Shown here piece by piece: positions 1-6,768 of a DNA stretch of 21,253 nucleotides (positions within the stretch are counted from its first letter, which is position 1; every line of letters starts with the position of its first letter). The notes under the pieces were generated by a model. The model was not told the DNA's origin, did not search any database, and was given only the letters and a program-made list of their open reading frames with translations. Location of the stretch: positions 1 to 21,253 of the forward strand of contig PLXC01000184.1 of assembly GCA_003151275.1 (NCBI GenBank), given 5' to 3'. Origin of the DNA: Candidatus Melainabacteria bacterium (GTDB taxonomy: Bacteria > Cyanobacteriota > Vampirovibrionia > Obscuribacterales > Obscuribacteraceae). A program made the translations under genes and the position numbers.

Positions 1-60
1 CAAGCTGCTCGGCATAATCCGAGGACACCCTGTGCAGCCAAGCTGCCAGGTCTAACAGCT

Positions 61-94
61 GAAGCAGCGGGAAGATTCGTCTTCCTGCTGCTTC
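61..94 (+). terminator. Strong UUCG-loop hairpin upstream of the M15 peptidase gene
   Basis: Positions 61-75 and 80-94 pair over 15 bp with a single G-T wobble, closed by a TTCG tetraloop (76-79). No T-run follows, so it is an imperfect intrinsic terminator. It could end an upstream plus-strand gene (one frame stops with TAA at 53-55) or be a leader structure of the next gene, whose ATG lies 36 nt downstream. The hairpin is seen directly; its function is inferred. Confidence 0.5.
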
Positions 95-129
95 GCCTTC
101 AAGAAGGGACCAGTTTTTCTGGAATCACC

Positions 130-1422
130 ATGACAAAGAAACAACCGACTTTACTCGAGTTGGCTTTGCAGGCTCAAATCGCCTCTGTGCAAACAGCGAC
201 GAAGATCCTCGAAGACGCAATTCAACTCGCCGAAGATCAGCACTACGCTGAGACTCGCGCGGTAGAACAGCGGCGCCGCGACGAAGGCATCGACGCTGAA
301 CGGATTTACGACGCAGCGATCAAACCGATCGAGAAAGCGTGGCAGAAGGTTTTCAAAGCGGCTCTAAAAGCGAGTTTCCGCGACACCGCCAAAGCCACGC
401 AAGCTGACCGCACCGCGATTCAAAACGAAGCGCTGTTCGAGCAGGCGTTGCCCTTCATCGGAAGCGAGGTTCCATCAGACCTGCCGGGTTTGACGGAGTT
501 GCTTGCAACGATGAAACAGCAACTGCAGGATCGGCGTGTCGAAACCGGAAAAGAACTTTCGACCGCGCACGACACCTCTGCGCAGAAGGATCGCAAGAAA
601 ATTCCGGCAGCGAAAAAGAAGAAAGAGCAAGGAATCGCTGCGGCGAAGCGCAAGCTCGAAAAAGCGAGAAGCGCTGCTGATGCTCGTTTGACGAAAGCGA
701 TGGCGAAGGTGGACCAGAAATTGGCTGATGCGAAAGCAGCGGCTCAACTTCAGTTCGACCAGACCAGCGCCGTACGCAAACAAGCATGGACTGTTTATCT
801 CGACGCTACCCGCAGCGCCGAGCAATTGCTTTTAGCCACCCTCAAATTAAGCGGGAGCACCTCAGCCACTCTCAGCGGTGCTGAATGGGTAGCGAAATTT
901 CCGACGAGCGTGGAAATCAACGACCTGGCCTCGCCATTCCGCGAGAACGTCGCAAGTTTTCTAGCGGCGCTGGCAGCTGCCGGAGTCAACGTCATCGTAA
1001 CTGCCACTTACCGCCCTCTGGAGCGTGCGTTTCTCATGCACTACGCCTGGGGAATCGCTCGCCTCGATGTCAATCCCAGCAGCGTGCCCAACATGGCAGG
1101 CGTGGACATCGAGTGGGTACACACCGGACCGGACGGCAAAACCGATTTGACGGCGTCGAAAAAAGCCGCCGAAGACATGGTGCTCGCCTATGGAATCGCC
1201 TTTCAGCCAGCACTGGTTTCACAGCACACCGCCCGGCTCGCCATCGACATGACACTCTCATGGAACGGCACGGTCGTTGTGGAAGATGCTCAGGGCAAAA
1301 AGAAAACAATCAGCTCCACACCGCGCAACGGCAGCAACAGTGCTCTCGTAGCTGTTGGCAAAACATACGGAGTGCTCAAACTGCTTGCAGACCCGCCACA
1401 CTGGTCAGCAAACGGTCATTAA
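130..1422 (+). CDS. Coiled-coil protein with C-terminal M15-type (VanY / L-Ala-D-Glu peptidase-like) domain
   Basis: 430 aa. The C-terminal part (about 270-430) carries the M15 metallopeptidase signature: TYRP with R295 (position of the substrate-binding Arg), S-Q-H366 followed seven residues later by D373 in the SxHxxGxAxD-type motif (zinc ligands), and D421-P-P-H424-W425, the DxxHW motif with catalytic acid and third zinc ligand, as in phage endolysins of the T5 type. The likely reaction is cleavage of peptidoglycan stem peptides. Residues about 5-235 are Ala/Lys/Glu/Arg-rich with long heptad-like helices, probably a coiled coil. No signal peptide or membrane segment is visible, so export would need lysis or a dedicated machine. 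The usual glycine of SxHxxG is R369. The ATG at 130 has no clear SD, and the frame is open back to base 1, so a start outside the window is possible. A strong terminator follows at 1479. Confidence 0.75.
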   Translation: MTKKQPTLLELALQAQIASVQTATKILEDAIQLAEDQHYAETRAVEQRRRDEGIDAERIYDAAIKPIEKAWQKVFKAALKASFRDTAKATQADRTAIQNEALFEQALPFIGSEVPSDLPGLTELLATMKQQLQDRRVETGKELSTAHDTSAQKDRKKIPAAKKKKEQGIAAAKRKLEKARSAADARLTKAMAKVDQKLADAKAAAQLQFDQTSAVRKQAWTVYLDATRSAEQLLLATLKLSGSTSATLSGAEWVAKFPTSVEINDLASPFRENVASFLAALAAAGVNVIVTATYRPLERAFLMHYAWGIARLDVNPSSVPNMAGVDIEWVHTGPDGKTDLTASKKAAEDMVLAYGIAFQPALVSQHTARLAIDMTLSWNGTVVVEDAQGKKKTISSTPRNGSNSALVAVGKTYGVLKLLADPPHWSANGH

Positions 1423-1478
1423 CAAGAAAGCCTGACGGGCACAGCGAAAGGTTGCATCAGTCGAGACAAGCAATTTAC

Positions 1479-1524
1479 CGGAGGAAGAAGTTTGGCCATA
1501 CCAAACCTCTTCCTCCGTTTTTTT
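1479..1524 (+). terminator. Rho-independent terminator of the M15 gene
   Basis: Near-perfect stem of about 16 bp between 1479-1495 and 1501-1517 (GGAGGAAGA...TTTGG with CCAAA...TCTTCCTCC), a 5-nt CCATA loop, followed by eight T (1517-1524). It starts 57 nt after the stop codon of the 430-aa gene. Confidence 0.9.
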
Positions 1525-1626
1525 ACATGCCGCATGTTTTAATTTTCCGAGCTCTAGACTTTTTTACTTTTTGCCATTCTATTATAAATTATAGTTACTA
1601 AGATCCGAAAAATATTTCCACAAGCC

Positions 1627-1663
1627 GAGGAGGCAAGTACAAGACTTGCCTTCCTCAATTTTT
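1627..1663 (+). terminator. Second terminator-like hairpin between convergent genes
   Basis: GAGG-A-GGCAAG (1627-1637) pairs with CTTGCC-TT-CCTC (1645-1656), loop of 7 nt, followed by AATTTTT (1657-1663). The T-run is on the plus side, so it may back up the terminator at 1479. On the minus strand the hairpin lies just after the stop codon of the 159-aa gene (1672) and may protect or end that transcript. The AT-rich stretch 1525-1620 between the two hairpins shows nothing else. Confidence 0.6.
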
Positions 1664-1671
1664 CCAACAAC

Positions 1672-2151
1672 TCACCCGAGGGAAGTGTTGAACGTGTATC
1701 CGTCACCAATGCGCATGCAGCGATGCGAATCTGTGAGGGATTTGAAGTCGTGCGGATCGCCTTCTGGCTGCAGATAGAAAGTCGCCTGCCGAGGACGATT
1801 TCCCTTGAACTCGACATGCCCGAATGCAAACTTCGGACCCGCCAAAATGTTCATAGGAGTGACGCTGACTTCGACGTACACGGCGGCATCAAACACTTGC
1901 GCCGTCATCGCAGCCAGCTCGGAACTTTCGAAAAACACCGCCCGCGCATTCACACCGGCAATGTAATCCATGACGCCATCTTCGTGCATGCGCGTCGGAG
2001 AGACCTTATTCTGCCTCAGCGCCCGAATCTGGATGACACATTCAGTGCCGAAAACTGCCGCCGCAAGTTTTTGAAATTCGGCGACAAGCGTCTTGAACTG
2101 GTTGAAAGAAATCGGAAGAACCCAGTTGCTTAGGCTTATTCGGTTGTTCAT
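1672..2151 (-). CDS. Hypothetical 159-aa soluble protein
   Basis: I do not recognise the family. 159 aa, no signal peptide and no membrane segment; a mixed hydrophobic/charged pattern that fits a compact alpha/beta cytoplasmic protein. The start is supported by AGGAG eight bases before the ATG. It is the last gene of a run of six minus-strand genes reaching back to 4580, and its 5' leader holds hairpin 2169-2192. Nothing seen points to a function; its neighbours are small membrane proteins and unknowns. Confidence 0.7.
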   Translation of the reverse strand: MNNRISLSNWVLPISFNQFKTLVAEFQKLAAAVFGTECVIQIRALRQNKVSPTRMHEDGVMDYIAGVNARAVFFESSELAAMTAQVFDAAVYVEVSVTPMNILAGPKFAFGHVEFKGNRPRQATFYLQPEGDPHDFKSLTDSHRCMRIGDGYTFNTSLG

Positions 2152-2168
2152 TGGTTCAACTCCTGCTG

Positions 2169-2192
2169 AGGAGAAGCATTTGCGCTTCTCCT
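2169..2192 (-). repeat. Intergenic hairpin, copy A of a repeated 19-nt core
   Basis: GGAGAAGC (2170-2177) and GCTTCTCC (2184-2191) form a perfect 8-bp stem, extended by one A-T pair, around the loop ATTTGC. The 19-nt string GGAGAAGCATTTGCGCTTC is repeated exactly at 3803-3821. It lies 23 nt after the stop codon of the 182-aa gene and about 20 nt before the SD of the 159-aa gene on the minus strand. There is no T-run, so mRNA processing or stabilisation is as likely as termination. Confidence 0.6.
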
Positions 2193-2214
2193 TGCCGTTC
2201 CTAAACGAGCCTGG

Positions 2215-2763
2215 TTACTTGGCCTTATACGTGCCGCGCAGAACCGGGAAACTTTCGGGCGACTTCTTGTACTTCGCCACCCAGTTCGAGGGCATCTTGT
2301 TGATGTCCCTGAAACCCAGACGCATACGCAGTTCACGCGGATAGTTGAGCAAGTACGCGATCGCCGAGAGAAACAGATCCGGATCGGCGATGTGACACAG
2401 ACCGTCGAAGTTCGGCTCTTGCCCTGCCTTTGCGAAGATTGCGAGAGCAGACCGATTGCTCCAATTCGGGATTTCGTTATCGTATTGCAGACCGCGGAGA
2501 ATGCGTTCCCGGCAGACCGTCACGGATTCACCGGTTTTCGCAGCTTCCTTCTCGGCGCTCGGAAGGATCGTGTGAAGCAGCGAGAGTTTGGATTCGAAAG
2601 TCGTGCCGGGAATGCTTGTGATGGAAACACCCTCGGGAAGCGACTCTTGCACAGTGATCGTGAATGGACCGACGAGGAGCGCAGATGGCTTGATCGCACC
2701 CAGGCCAGTCGAGACGGCGTGATAGCTCAGGGGCGAAGTGGTTCCGTGGAGAAAGCGAGTCAT
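2215..2763 (-). CDS. Hypothetical 182-aa soluble protein
   Basis: No family recognised. 182 aa, no signal peptide or convincing membrane helix. The C-terminal half has the segment DPDLFLSAIAYLLNYPREL followed by a basic tail (WVAKYKKSP...). A good SD (GAGGT) stands 4-5 bases before the ATG. The 54-nt gap to the 131-aa membrane protein upstream holds no hairpin, unlike the other junctions of this cluster, so those two genes are the pair most likely to share an mRNA and perhaps a function. Confidence 0.7.
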   Translation of the reverse strand: MTRFLHGTTSPLSYHAVSTGLGAIKPSALLVGPFTITVQESLPEGVSITSIPGTTFESKLSLLHTILPSAEKEAAKTGESVTVCRERILRGLQYDNEIPNWSNRSALAIFAKAGQEPNFDGLCHIADPDLFLSAIAYLLNYPRELRMRLGFRDINKMPSNWVAKYKKSPESFPVLRGTYKAK

Positions 2764-2817
2764 GGTGACCTCAAAACTGTTCGTGTGGATTCCATTGTGA
2801 GTAGCAAATTGTGGCGC

Positions 2818-3213
2818 TCAGAACTTGGGAGCCACTGTCGGTCTTTCGATGCAGACGTAGATATACGTTGCCGCCGTCAGCATCAATGCGAAAACGAACT
2901 GCCCGAGACCCGTCCAAATAGTCAAGCTAGCGAACTTCTCATCAGCGAACACGAAAAGATTGGTCAGGCCAACCATGAGAATGGACGCGAAGAATGTCGT
3001 ACCCAGCGTCGGGCTATCGCCGATGTGAAGTAAAGCGAAAAGGGAGCTGTACAGCAAGGTGTAGACGACGATCGACAGCAAGAGATGGATCTCTAATCCA
3101 TACTCGTGATTGACGAGCAGATTTCTGCCGAGGAGGAAGAGTGTAGTCGCGACAATAGCGCCGGCAGACGCGACGACGAAATTGGAGAGGAAGTCTTTGA
3201 GTGCTTTGCTCAT
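2818..3213 (-). CDS. Small four-helix membrane protein (131 aa)
   Basis: Start set at the internal ATG (3213) because AAGGA stands nine bases before it; the frame stays open to an upstream ATG at 3255 that lacks a good SD. The 131-residue product has four probable transmembrane segments at about 11-29, 42-62, 70-90 and 98-121, with short loops and a short Pro/Lys tail. Family not recognised. It resembles in build, not in obvious sequence, the two membrane proteins encoded upstream at 3335-3748 and 3885-4247. Likely acts in the inner membrane. Confidence 0.75.
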   Translation of the reverse strand: MSKALKDFLSNFVVASAGAIVATTLFLLGRNLLVNHEYGLEIHLLLSIVVYTLLYSSLFALLHIGDSPTLGTTFFASILMVGLTNLFVFADEKFASLTIWTGLGQFVFALMLTAATYIYVCIERPTVAPKF

Positions 3214-3269
3214 TGCTTCGTTCCTTGTTGTTCGAGATGAAATCGTGCTTAGCACAAACTTGATTCACG

Positions 3270-3300
3270 AACAGCCTGTGCCGCTTTTGCATAGGCTGTT
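3270..3300 (-). terminator. Intergenic hairpin between two membrane-protein genes
   Basis: AACAGCCT (3270-3277) pairs with AGGCTGTT (3293-3300); GTGC (3278-3281) and GCAT (3289-3292) extend it to about 12 bp around a 7-nt loop. It lies between the stop codon at 3335 and the start at 3213 on the minus strand. There is no T-run on either side, so terminator activity is uncertain; a processing or stability element fits equally well. Confidence 0.45.
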
Positions 3301-3334
3301 GCTGAACCCTGTTTAGCTAATTGTTCGCACGTAG

Positions 3335-3748
3335 TTAGCAGTCACGAGGATCGCGCATCCACAGCGCAGCCATGATGTAGACCTGGCAAGCGAAATATCC
3401 CGCCACCACACCAATTGGAATGTAGACATCATTGACATGCCGGGGTCCGAACGCTTGACCGAATGCGGTGTAATCAATGCCGCATTCTTGAAACAGCCAC
3501 AACATGCCCACAGCCATTCCAGGCACGGCAACCTGTCGCGGACCACAGAGGATTTCGAGTTCGCAGGTTGGAGTAGGACCGAGCGCCTGGGCGCCGGCAA
3601 GCAAGAAGCACAGAAGAATCAGCGTGAGAACGGCAGTGACTTGATTCATATCGAAGCCGAGCAGGCCCCATACGGATATAGTGACGACGATTCCCACCAC
3701 GATTGAAGCAAACGAGGCGAAGGCAATGGATTTTTCTCTTGAGTTCAT
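3335..3748 (-). CDS. Small four-helix membrane protein (137 aa)
   Basis: Start set at the ATG at 3748 (MNSREKSIAF); the frame runs further upstream to a TTG at 3871, but that extension would translate through the hairpin 3800-3827 and is Cys/Asn-rich in a non-protein-like way. Probable membrane segments at about 8-30, 36-56, 72-88 and 107-129. The loop after helix 2 carries two cysteines (C62, C68). Family not recognised. Third gene in the minus-strand cluster of small membrane proteins. The SD is weak (GGACA). Confidence 0.7.
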   Translation of the reverse strand: MNSREKSIAFASFASIVVGIVVTISVWGLLGFDMNQVTAVLTLILLCFLLAGAQALGPTPTCELEILCGPRQVAVPGMAVGMLWLFQECGIDYTAFGQAFGPRHVNDVYIPIGVVAGYFACQVYIMAALWMRDPRDC

Positions 3749-3799
3749 GGGATGTCCGTTTCGTATGTTGTGTCCTTGTGTGAAATTTCCAGAAACGAA

Positions 3800-3827
3800 A
3801 CAGGAGAAGCATTTGCGCTTCGCCTGT
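3800..3827 (-). repeat. Intergenic hairpin, copy B of the 19-nt core
   Basis: ACAGG-A-GAAGC (3800-3810) pairs with GCTTC-G-CCTGT (3817-3827), 10 of 11 positions, around the loop ATTTGC. The core GGAGAAGCATTTGCGCTTC is identical to that at 2170-2188, while the flanks differ. On the minus strand it falls 57 nt after one membrane-protein gene and about 50 nt before the next, followed by a T-rich CTGTTTCGTTTC. It could be a weak terminator/attenuator. Confidence 0.6.
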
Positions 3828-3884
3828 AAACAAGCATAATTAAGGGCACCAGCAGTGGTGCCGGTGCCCAAAAACGAATCGAGG

Positions 3885-4247
3885 TCAGAACTCGGTGGCG
3901 AAGATGTGCGTCAGCCAGCCAATCAAGCCGGCAAAGACCATCAGCGACGCGACGGAGATCAGCGACCAGCCAACGAACATGTCGAGCCAGAGCGAGAGCA
4001 CGACTCCACAGGCGAGTGTGGCAACGGCACTGCCAATTGAGCTGACCAGCGTCGGTCGAAAGCCGCCGACCCAGTGAATGGTCGCGTGCACGAATCCGTA
4101 AGTACAGCCGGTAAGCGCTGCAGCGAACAGAAGCGGATCGATCGGCACATAGCCAAATCGCAGATAGTTCGTGACCATCGACCACACAGCTGCAGCGATG
4201 GCACCGCCTAAGAAACCGTAGACGGCATTGGTACCAAATGATTTCAT
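3885..4247 (-). CDS. Small four-helix membrane protein (120 aa)
   Basis: Start set at ATG 4247 (MKSFGTNAVY) with AGGGA nine bases upstream; the longer reading back to 4304 crosses the terminator at 4285-4310 and is not credible. Four probable membrane segments at about 8-27, 37-58, 68-88 and 92-115; the first is glycine/alanine-rich. Family not recognised. It is the first gene after that terminator, so it probably begins a transcription unit or depends on readthrough. An unrelated frame on the same strand (3745-4185) is a shadow. Confidence 0.75.
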   Translation of the reverse strand: MKSFGTNAVYGFLGGAIAAAVWSMVTNYLRFGYVPIDPLLFAAALTGCTYGFVHATIHWVGGFRPTLVSSIGSAVATLACGVVLSLWLDMFVGWSLISVASLMVFAGLIGWLTHIFATEF

Positions 4248-4284
4248 TGTGATTTCCCTGATGTTGATTTTGTTGGGAAAAGAA

Positions 4285-4310
4285 AGGGCGTCGGCAGACG
4301 CCAACGCCCT
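4285..4310 (-). terminator. Rho-independent terminator after the zinc-ribbon gene (minus strand)
   Basis: On the minus strand AGGGCGTTGGC pairs with GCCGACGCCCT (11 bp including one G-T wobble) around a 4-nt loop (4296-4299), followed by TTTCTTTT (complement of 4277-4284). It starts 10 nt after the stop codon of the gene at 4320-4580. Confidence 0.85.
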
Positions 4311-4319
4311 CTCAATTGC

Positions 4320-4580
4320 TTACTCGGCGAACCAGTATTTTTCCATCGCGCTGAGGAACTGCGCAGTGAGCGCGTAGCCTGCAGCGGAGGGAATCACTGA
4401 GTCGATCGAGCAGCGCGGGCACAGTGCGGTTTGACCGCGGTCTGTGTATTCGCGCACTTCATCTGGGCGGAACGTCGCTTCGCAGTAGAAGCATCCGCAC
4501 AGGTTGCTCTGGCTGAGCGCCAGGCGGTGGTTGATGCAGGCTTTGTGAGCCAGCTTCAGGGTGGTAACGGAAAGGTCCAT
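4320..4580 (-). CDS. Small zinc-ribbon-type cytoplasmic protein (86 aa)
   Basis: Start set at ATG 4580 (MDLSVTTLKL) with AAAGG seven bases upstream. The 86-aa product carries C28-G-C30-F-Y-C33 and C54-P-R-C57, two knuckles that would bind one zinc, with the well-conserved surroundings CGCFYC...GQTALCPRC.ID. I recognise this pattern from small bacterial proteins usually annotated only as 'cytoplasmic protein'; their function is unknown to me. A terminator follows directly at 4285-4310, which separates it from the membrane-protein genes downstream. Confidence is high for the gene and moderate for zinc binding. Confidence 0.8.
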   Translation of the reverse strand: MDLSVTTLKLAHKACINHRLALSQSNLCGCFYCEATFRPDEVREYTDRGQTALCPRCSIDSVIPSAAGYALTAQFLSAMEKYWFAE

Positions 4581-5047
4581 GAGGACACCTTTCTTCTGGG
4601 GGTTGCAGCAACAACGGGATGGAAATTTCGCAAAGGGGCGATACAACTTGCGCCTTCACTGGTTTCGTCCTGTCACTGCTCCGCGCCTCCAGCGAATGCT
4701 CTGAGTGGTCAGTGCATCCGAAGGTCGCGAAAGTGATGCGTTTACATGGCAGCCTCCTGTGTTCGAAGTTCACGTTCACATCCTCAACTCGTACCAACTA
4801 CTCAACCAACCACATCGCATCAAACCGGCTCGGAACAACAGACACGTGAGTGCTGAAAATTCGGAGGGAAGCTGCGGTGCTGTTTTGTTTTGGCGAGAGG
4901 CTAAGCAGGAGAAAAAGAAAGAACGATGTACCTAAAACTAATTGCGCGCGCGACATAAAACCTATGACGGGCCCGTTATATACCTGTTTACATTCGTGAA
5001 CATTGAAAGATACTTTGCGCTAGCTATCGCGATGTCAAGGAGGTCTC
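4581..5047. other. 467-bp intergenic region upstream of the zinc-ribbon gene
   Basis: Apart from the regulatory block at 4963-5044 (listed separately) I see no convincing gene. Short open frames on both strands (for example 4619-4849 plus) have no SD and unprotein-like composition. A (GC)5 run sits at 4943-4952. The minus-strand promoter of the zinc-ribbon gene must lie here, but I cannot place it with confidence. Confidence 0.5.
4963..5044 (+). promoter_or_regulatory. Operator-like palindrome, promoter and very strong SD
   Basis: In order: an 18-nt palindrome TATGACGGGCCCGTTATA (4963-4980) with one mismatched pair; TTTACA (4987-4992), 18 nt, TACTTT (5011-5016) as a possible -35/-10; the string TTTGCGCTAGCTATCGCGAT; and AAGGAGGT (5037-5044), a near-perfect SD, three bases before ATG 5048. 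The segment 4987-5039 resembles 9791-9841 (see findings). The boxes are seen; their use is inferred. Confidence 0.5.
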
Positions 5048-5176
5048 ATGCAATTCTTCCAAGTTGACTCAGCCACTCCTACATTTGGTCAGCACCAGCA
5101 GCGGTCAACTGCGAATCACCGATCCGAAGGAGGAGCCGGGCGTAAATCCGGGCTCCTCTTCGTTCGGATGGTCTGA
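5048..5176 (+). CDS. Possible 42-aa peptide gene with strong SD
   Basis: ATG 5048 to TGA 5176 encodes 42 residues beginning MQFFQVDSATPTFGQ; the C-terminal half is Arg/Gly-rich and overlaps a strong hairpin (5123-5168), so part of the frame may be structural RNA rather than selected protein. The case for translation rests on the consensus AAGGAGGT at the right distance and a promoter-like pair with an operator-like palindrome upstream. It converges on the sedolisin gene, whose stop codon is 12 nt away. It could also be the 5' stump of a truncated gene. No homologue recognised. Confidence 0.4.
   Translation: MQFFQVDSATPTFGQHQQRSTANHRSEGGAGRKSGLLFVRMV
5123..5168. terminator. Strong hairpin between sedolisin gene and 42-aa ORF
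   Basis: AGGAGCC (5131-5137) pairs with GGCTCCT (5151-5157), extended inward by GG/CC and outward by TCCGAA (5123-5128) with TTCGGA (5163-5168). It starts 20 nt after the sedolisin stop codon on the minus strand. There is no T-run on either side, so it is at best a U-poor or bidirectional terminator. Confidence 0.5.
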
Positions 5177-5187
5177 CGACCGCTGCT

Positions 5188-6768
5188 TTAGCCTGCGATG
5201 CGACTTTGTGAAGCGACGTTATCGTTCGCCAGCCAGTCTACCAACTGACCTCCTTTAGGAGTGCCCCAGCCGGTGGCATTGTCATAGCCATGCTTGGCTG
5301 TATAGCCACCGCCGATGCCATCACCATTGTCGCCGCGGGTTATGTCGGTAAAGAGTACATGGTACAGGGGCGAGTTGGCGATGCGATAAATGAGTGGGTT
5401 TGCCGGGCCTAGTCGTCCACCGGCGGCTTCTGTTGCCAGAGACCACAAAGCCGCAACCGACGGTGCGGCAAAACTGGTGCCTCCATTGTTGATCCATTGG
5501 CCCTGGAAATAAAAGTGGTAACCTGTTCGAGGGTCTGCATCCAGAGCAACGTCAGGAGTGTTCCTCATTTTAGCGAATCCCACTCCTCGCTGCCAGGAAG
5601 GACGTGGAAAAATTTGCGACACTCCGCCTCCCGAACCAGACCATGCCGTTTGCCACGAGCCGCCGTCGGTCAGGTGCATGCTAGTGCCACCAACTGCGGT
5701 TACATTTGGATCTGAGGATGGGAAGTCCGCTGCTTTCGACGAGGTGTCAGGGCCGAATTGGGTATTGCAGTCGTAGACTCCGTTGTCACCGCTGGCGGCA
5801 AAAACTGCCATACCTTGAGCAGCAGCTTCCTCGAAGATCTGGTGTTGGGCTTGGAGTTGCGAGGGTTGAGACTGCTGCTCGCAGGCGCCCCAGCTCGTCG
5901 TGACGACATCTGCTTTGTTGTCTGTGACGATCTTGTTGTACACCAACGAGAACGTCATGAACTCTGGGTTATTGCCGCTGTAGACAAGAACATTAGCGGC
6001 TTGAGCCTGATCACCGACCATCTCGAGATCCAAAGTTGTTTCCGGATCGATTTGGCCGGTTATGCCACCAACGGGAATGTTTGTTACGTGACCTGTTCGG
6101 TGAACGTCATGCTTGCTCCAGAAAGTGCTCACGTCGCTGGGAAGGTAAGTGTATGCCGTCGCGATTGCGATCGTTACACCACGTCCTGAGTACCGACCTG
6201 GGTTGCTGACGTTGTTGCTGTTTGGGAAATTGTAAGCGGTGGCGATGTCTTGGGGATAGTACATGCGGCTGTGCAACTGGATCGTGGCACTCGGAAATAT
6301 TACAGACTGGACAACGTCTGCAAGGTCAGCGGTGACGTTTAAACCGGCGAGGGCGTTGATTTGGGCAGCTGTGCCCTTAAATTCGATCAGCAGCCGGTTC
6401 GGCGCCACGGAAACGAGCTGAAGTCCGTGACTCCAGAAGCGCCTCAAGACCTTGCTGACCGCCCTATCCGTCGGTCCAAAGCGCGCGACAAACTGGGCGG
6501 TCGTGAGGTAGTGATGGTATATCGGAGAACCAGGATCGGCCTGTTCCGCCAGTAACCGGTTCAGATTTTCCTGATTGCGTAGCTTGAGGCTGACGACCAG
6601 ATCAACGGACTGCGGAGCGGCAACCGCTGAGGCTGTATTCGCGCTGGTGATCTCCAGCCTTGACTGAAGGGAGTCCGACACCGACGGAGCGGCTTGAGAT
6701 GTACTGAGAGCGACAGATCCAAGGGCGAGCACTGCGGAGAAAACCCGGGTGCAGTGTGAGAGTTTCAT
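5188..6768 (-). CDS. Secreted sedolisin (S53, kumamolisin-type) serine-carboxyl peptidase
   Basis: 526 aa. The order is a signal peptide (1-26, cleavage near TSQAA), an activation prodomain (about 35-160, with YHHYLTTAQF), then the catalytic domain. The catalytic residues are visible: E243 and D247 in DPETTLD, oxyanion D328 in ASGDNG, and S432 in GGTSFAAP. The calcium site is also present (TDI at 474-476, GYDNATGWG at 494-502). The family comprises acid endopeptidases that act outside the cell after removal of the prodomain. The length is normal and no key residue is missing. Its ATG overlaps the stop of the 97-aa gene by ATGA, which suggests translational coupling; a hairpin follows at 5123-5168. 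Confidence is very high for the family; substrate unknown. Confidence 0.95.
   Translation of the reverse strand: MKLSHCTRVFSAVLALGSVALSTSQAAPSVSDSLQSRLEITSANTASAVAAPQSVDLVVSLKLRNQENLNRLLAEQADPGSPIYHHYLTTAQFVARFGPTDRAVSKVLRRFWSHGLQLVSVAPNRLLIEFKGTAAQINALAGLNVTADLADVVQSVIFPSATIQLHSRMYYPQDIATAYNFPNSNNVSNPGRYSGRGVTIAIATAYTYLPSDVSTFWSKHDVHRTGHVTNIPVGGITGQIDPETTLDLEMVGDQAQAANVLVYSGNNPEFMTFSLVYNKIVTDNKADVVTTSWGACEQQSQPSQLQAQHQIFEEAAAQGMAVFAASGDNGVYDCNTQFGPDTSSKAADFPSSDPNVTAVGGTSMHLTDGGSWQTAWSGSGGGVSQIFPRPSWQRGVGFAKMRNTPDVALDADPRTGYHFYFQGQWINNGGTSFAAPSVAALWSLATEAAGGRLGPANPLIYRIANSPLYHVLFTDITRGDNGDGIGGGYTAKHGYDNATGWGTPKGGQLVDWLANDNVASQSRIAG

Noticed and set aside
885..1601. 238-aa frame overlapping the M15 gene
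   Set aside because: Arg/His/Gln-rich out-of-frame shadow that also runs through the terminator at 1479-1524.
3745..4185. 146-aa minus-strand frame overlapping the membrane-protein genes
   Set aside because: Arg/Trp/Leu-rich shadow frame; the overlapping frame with an SD encodes a regular four-helix membrane protein.
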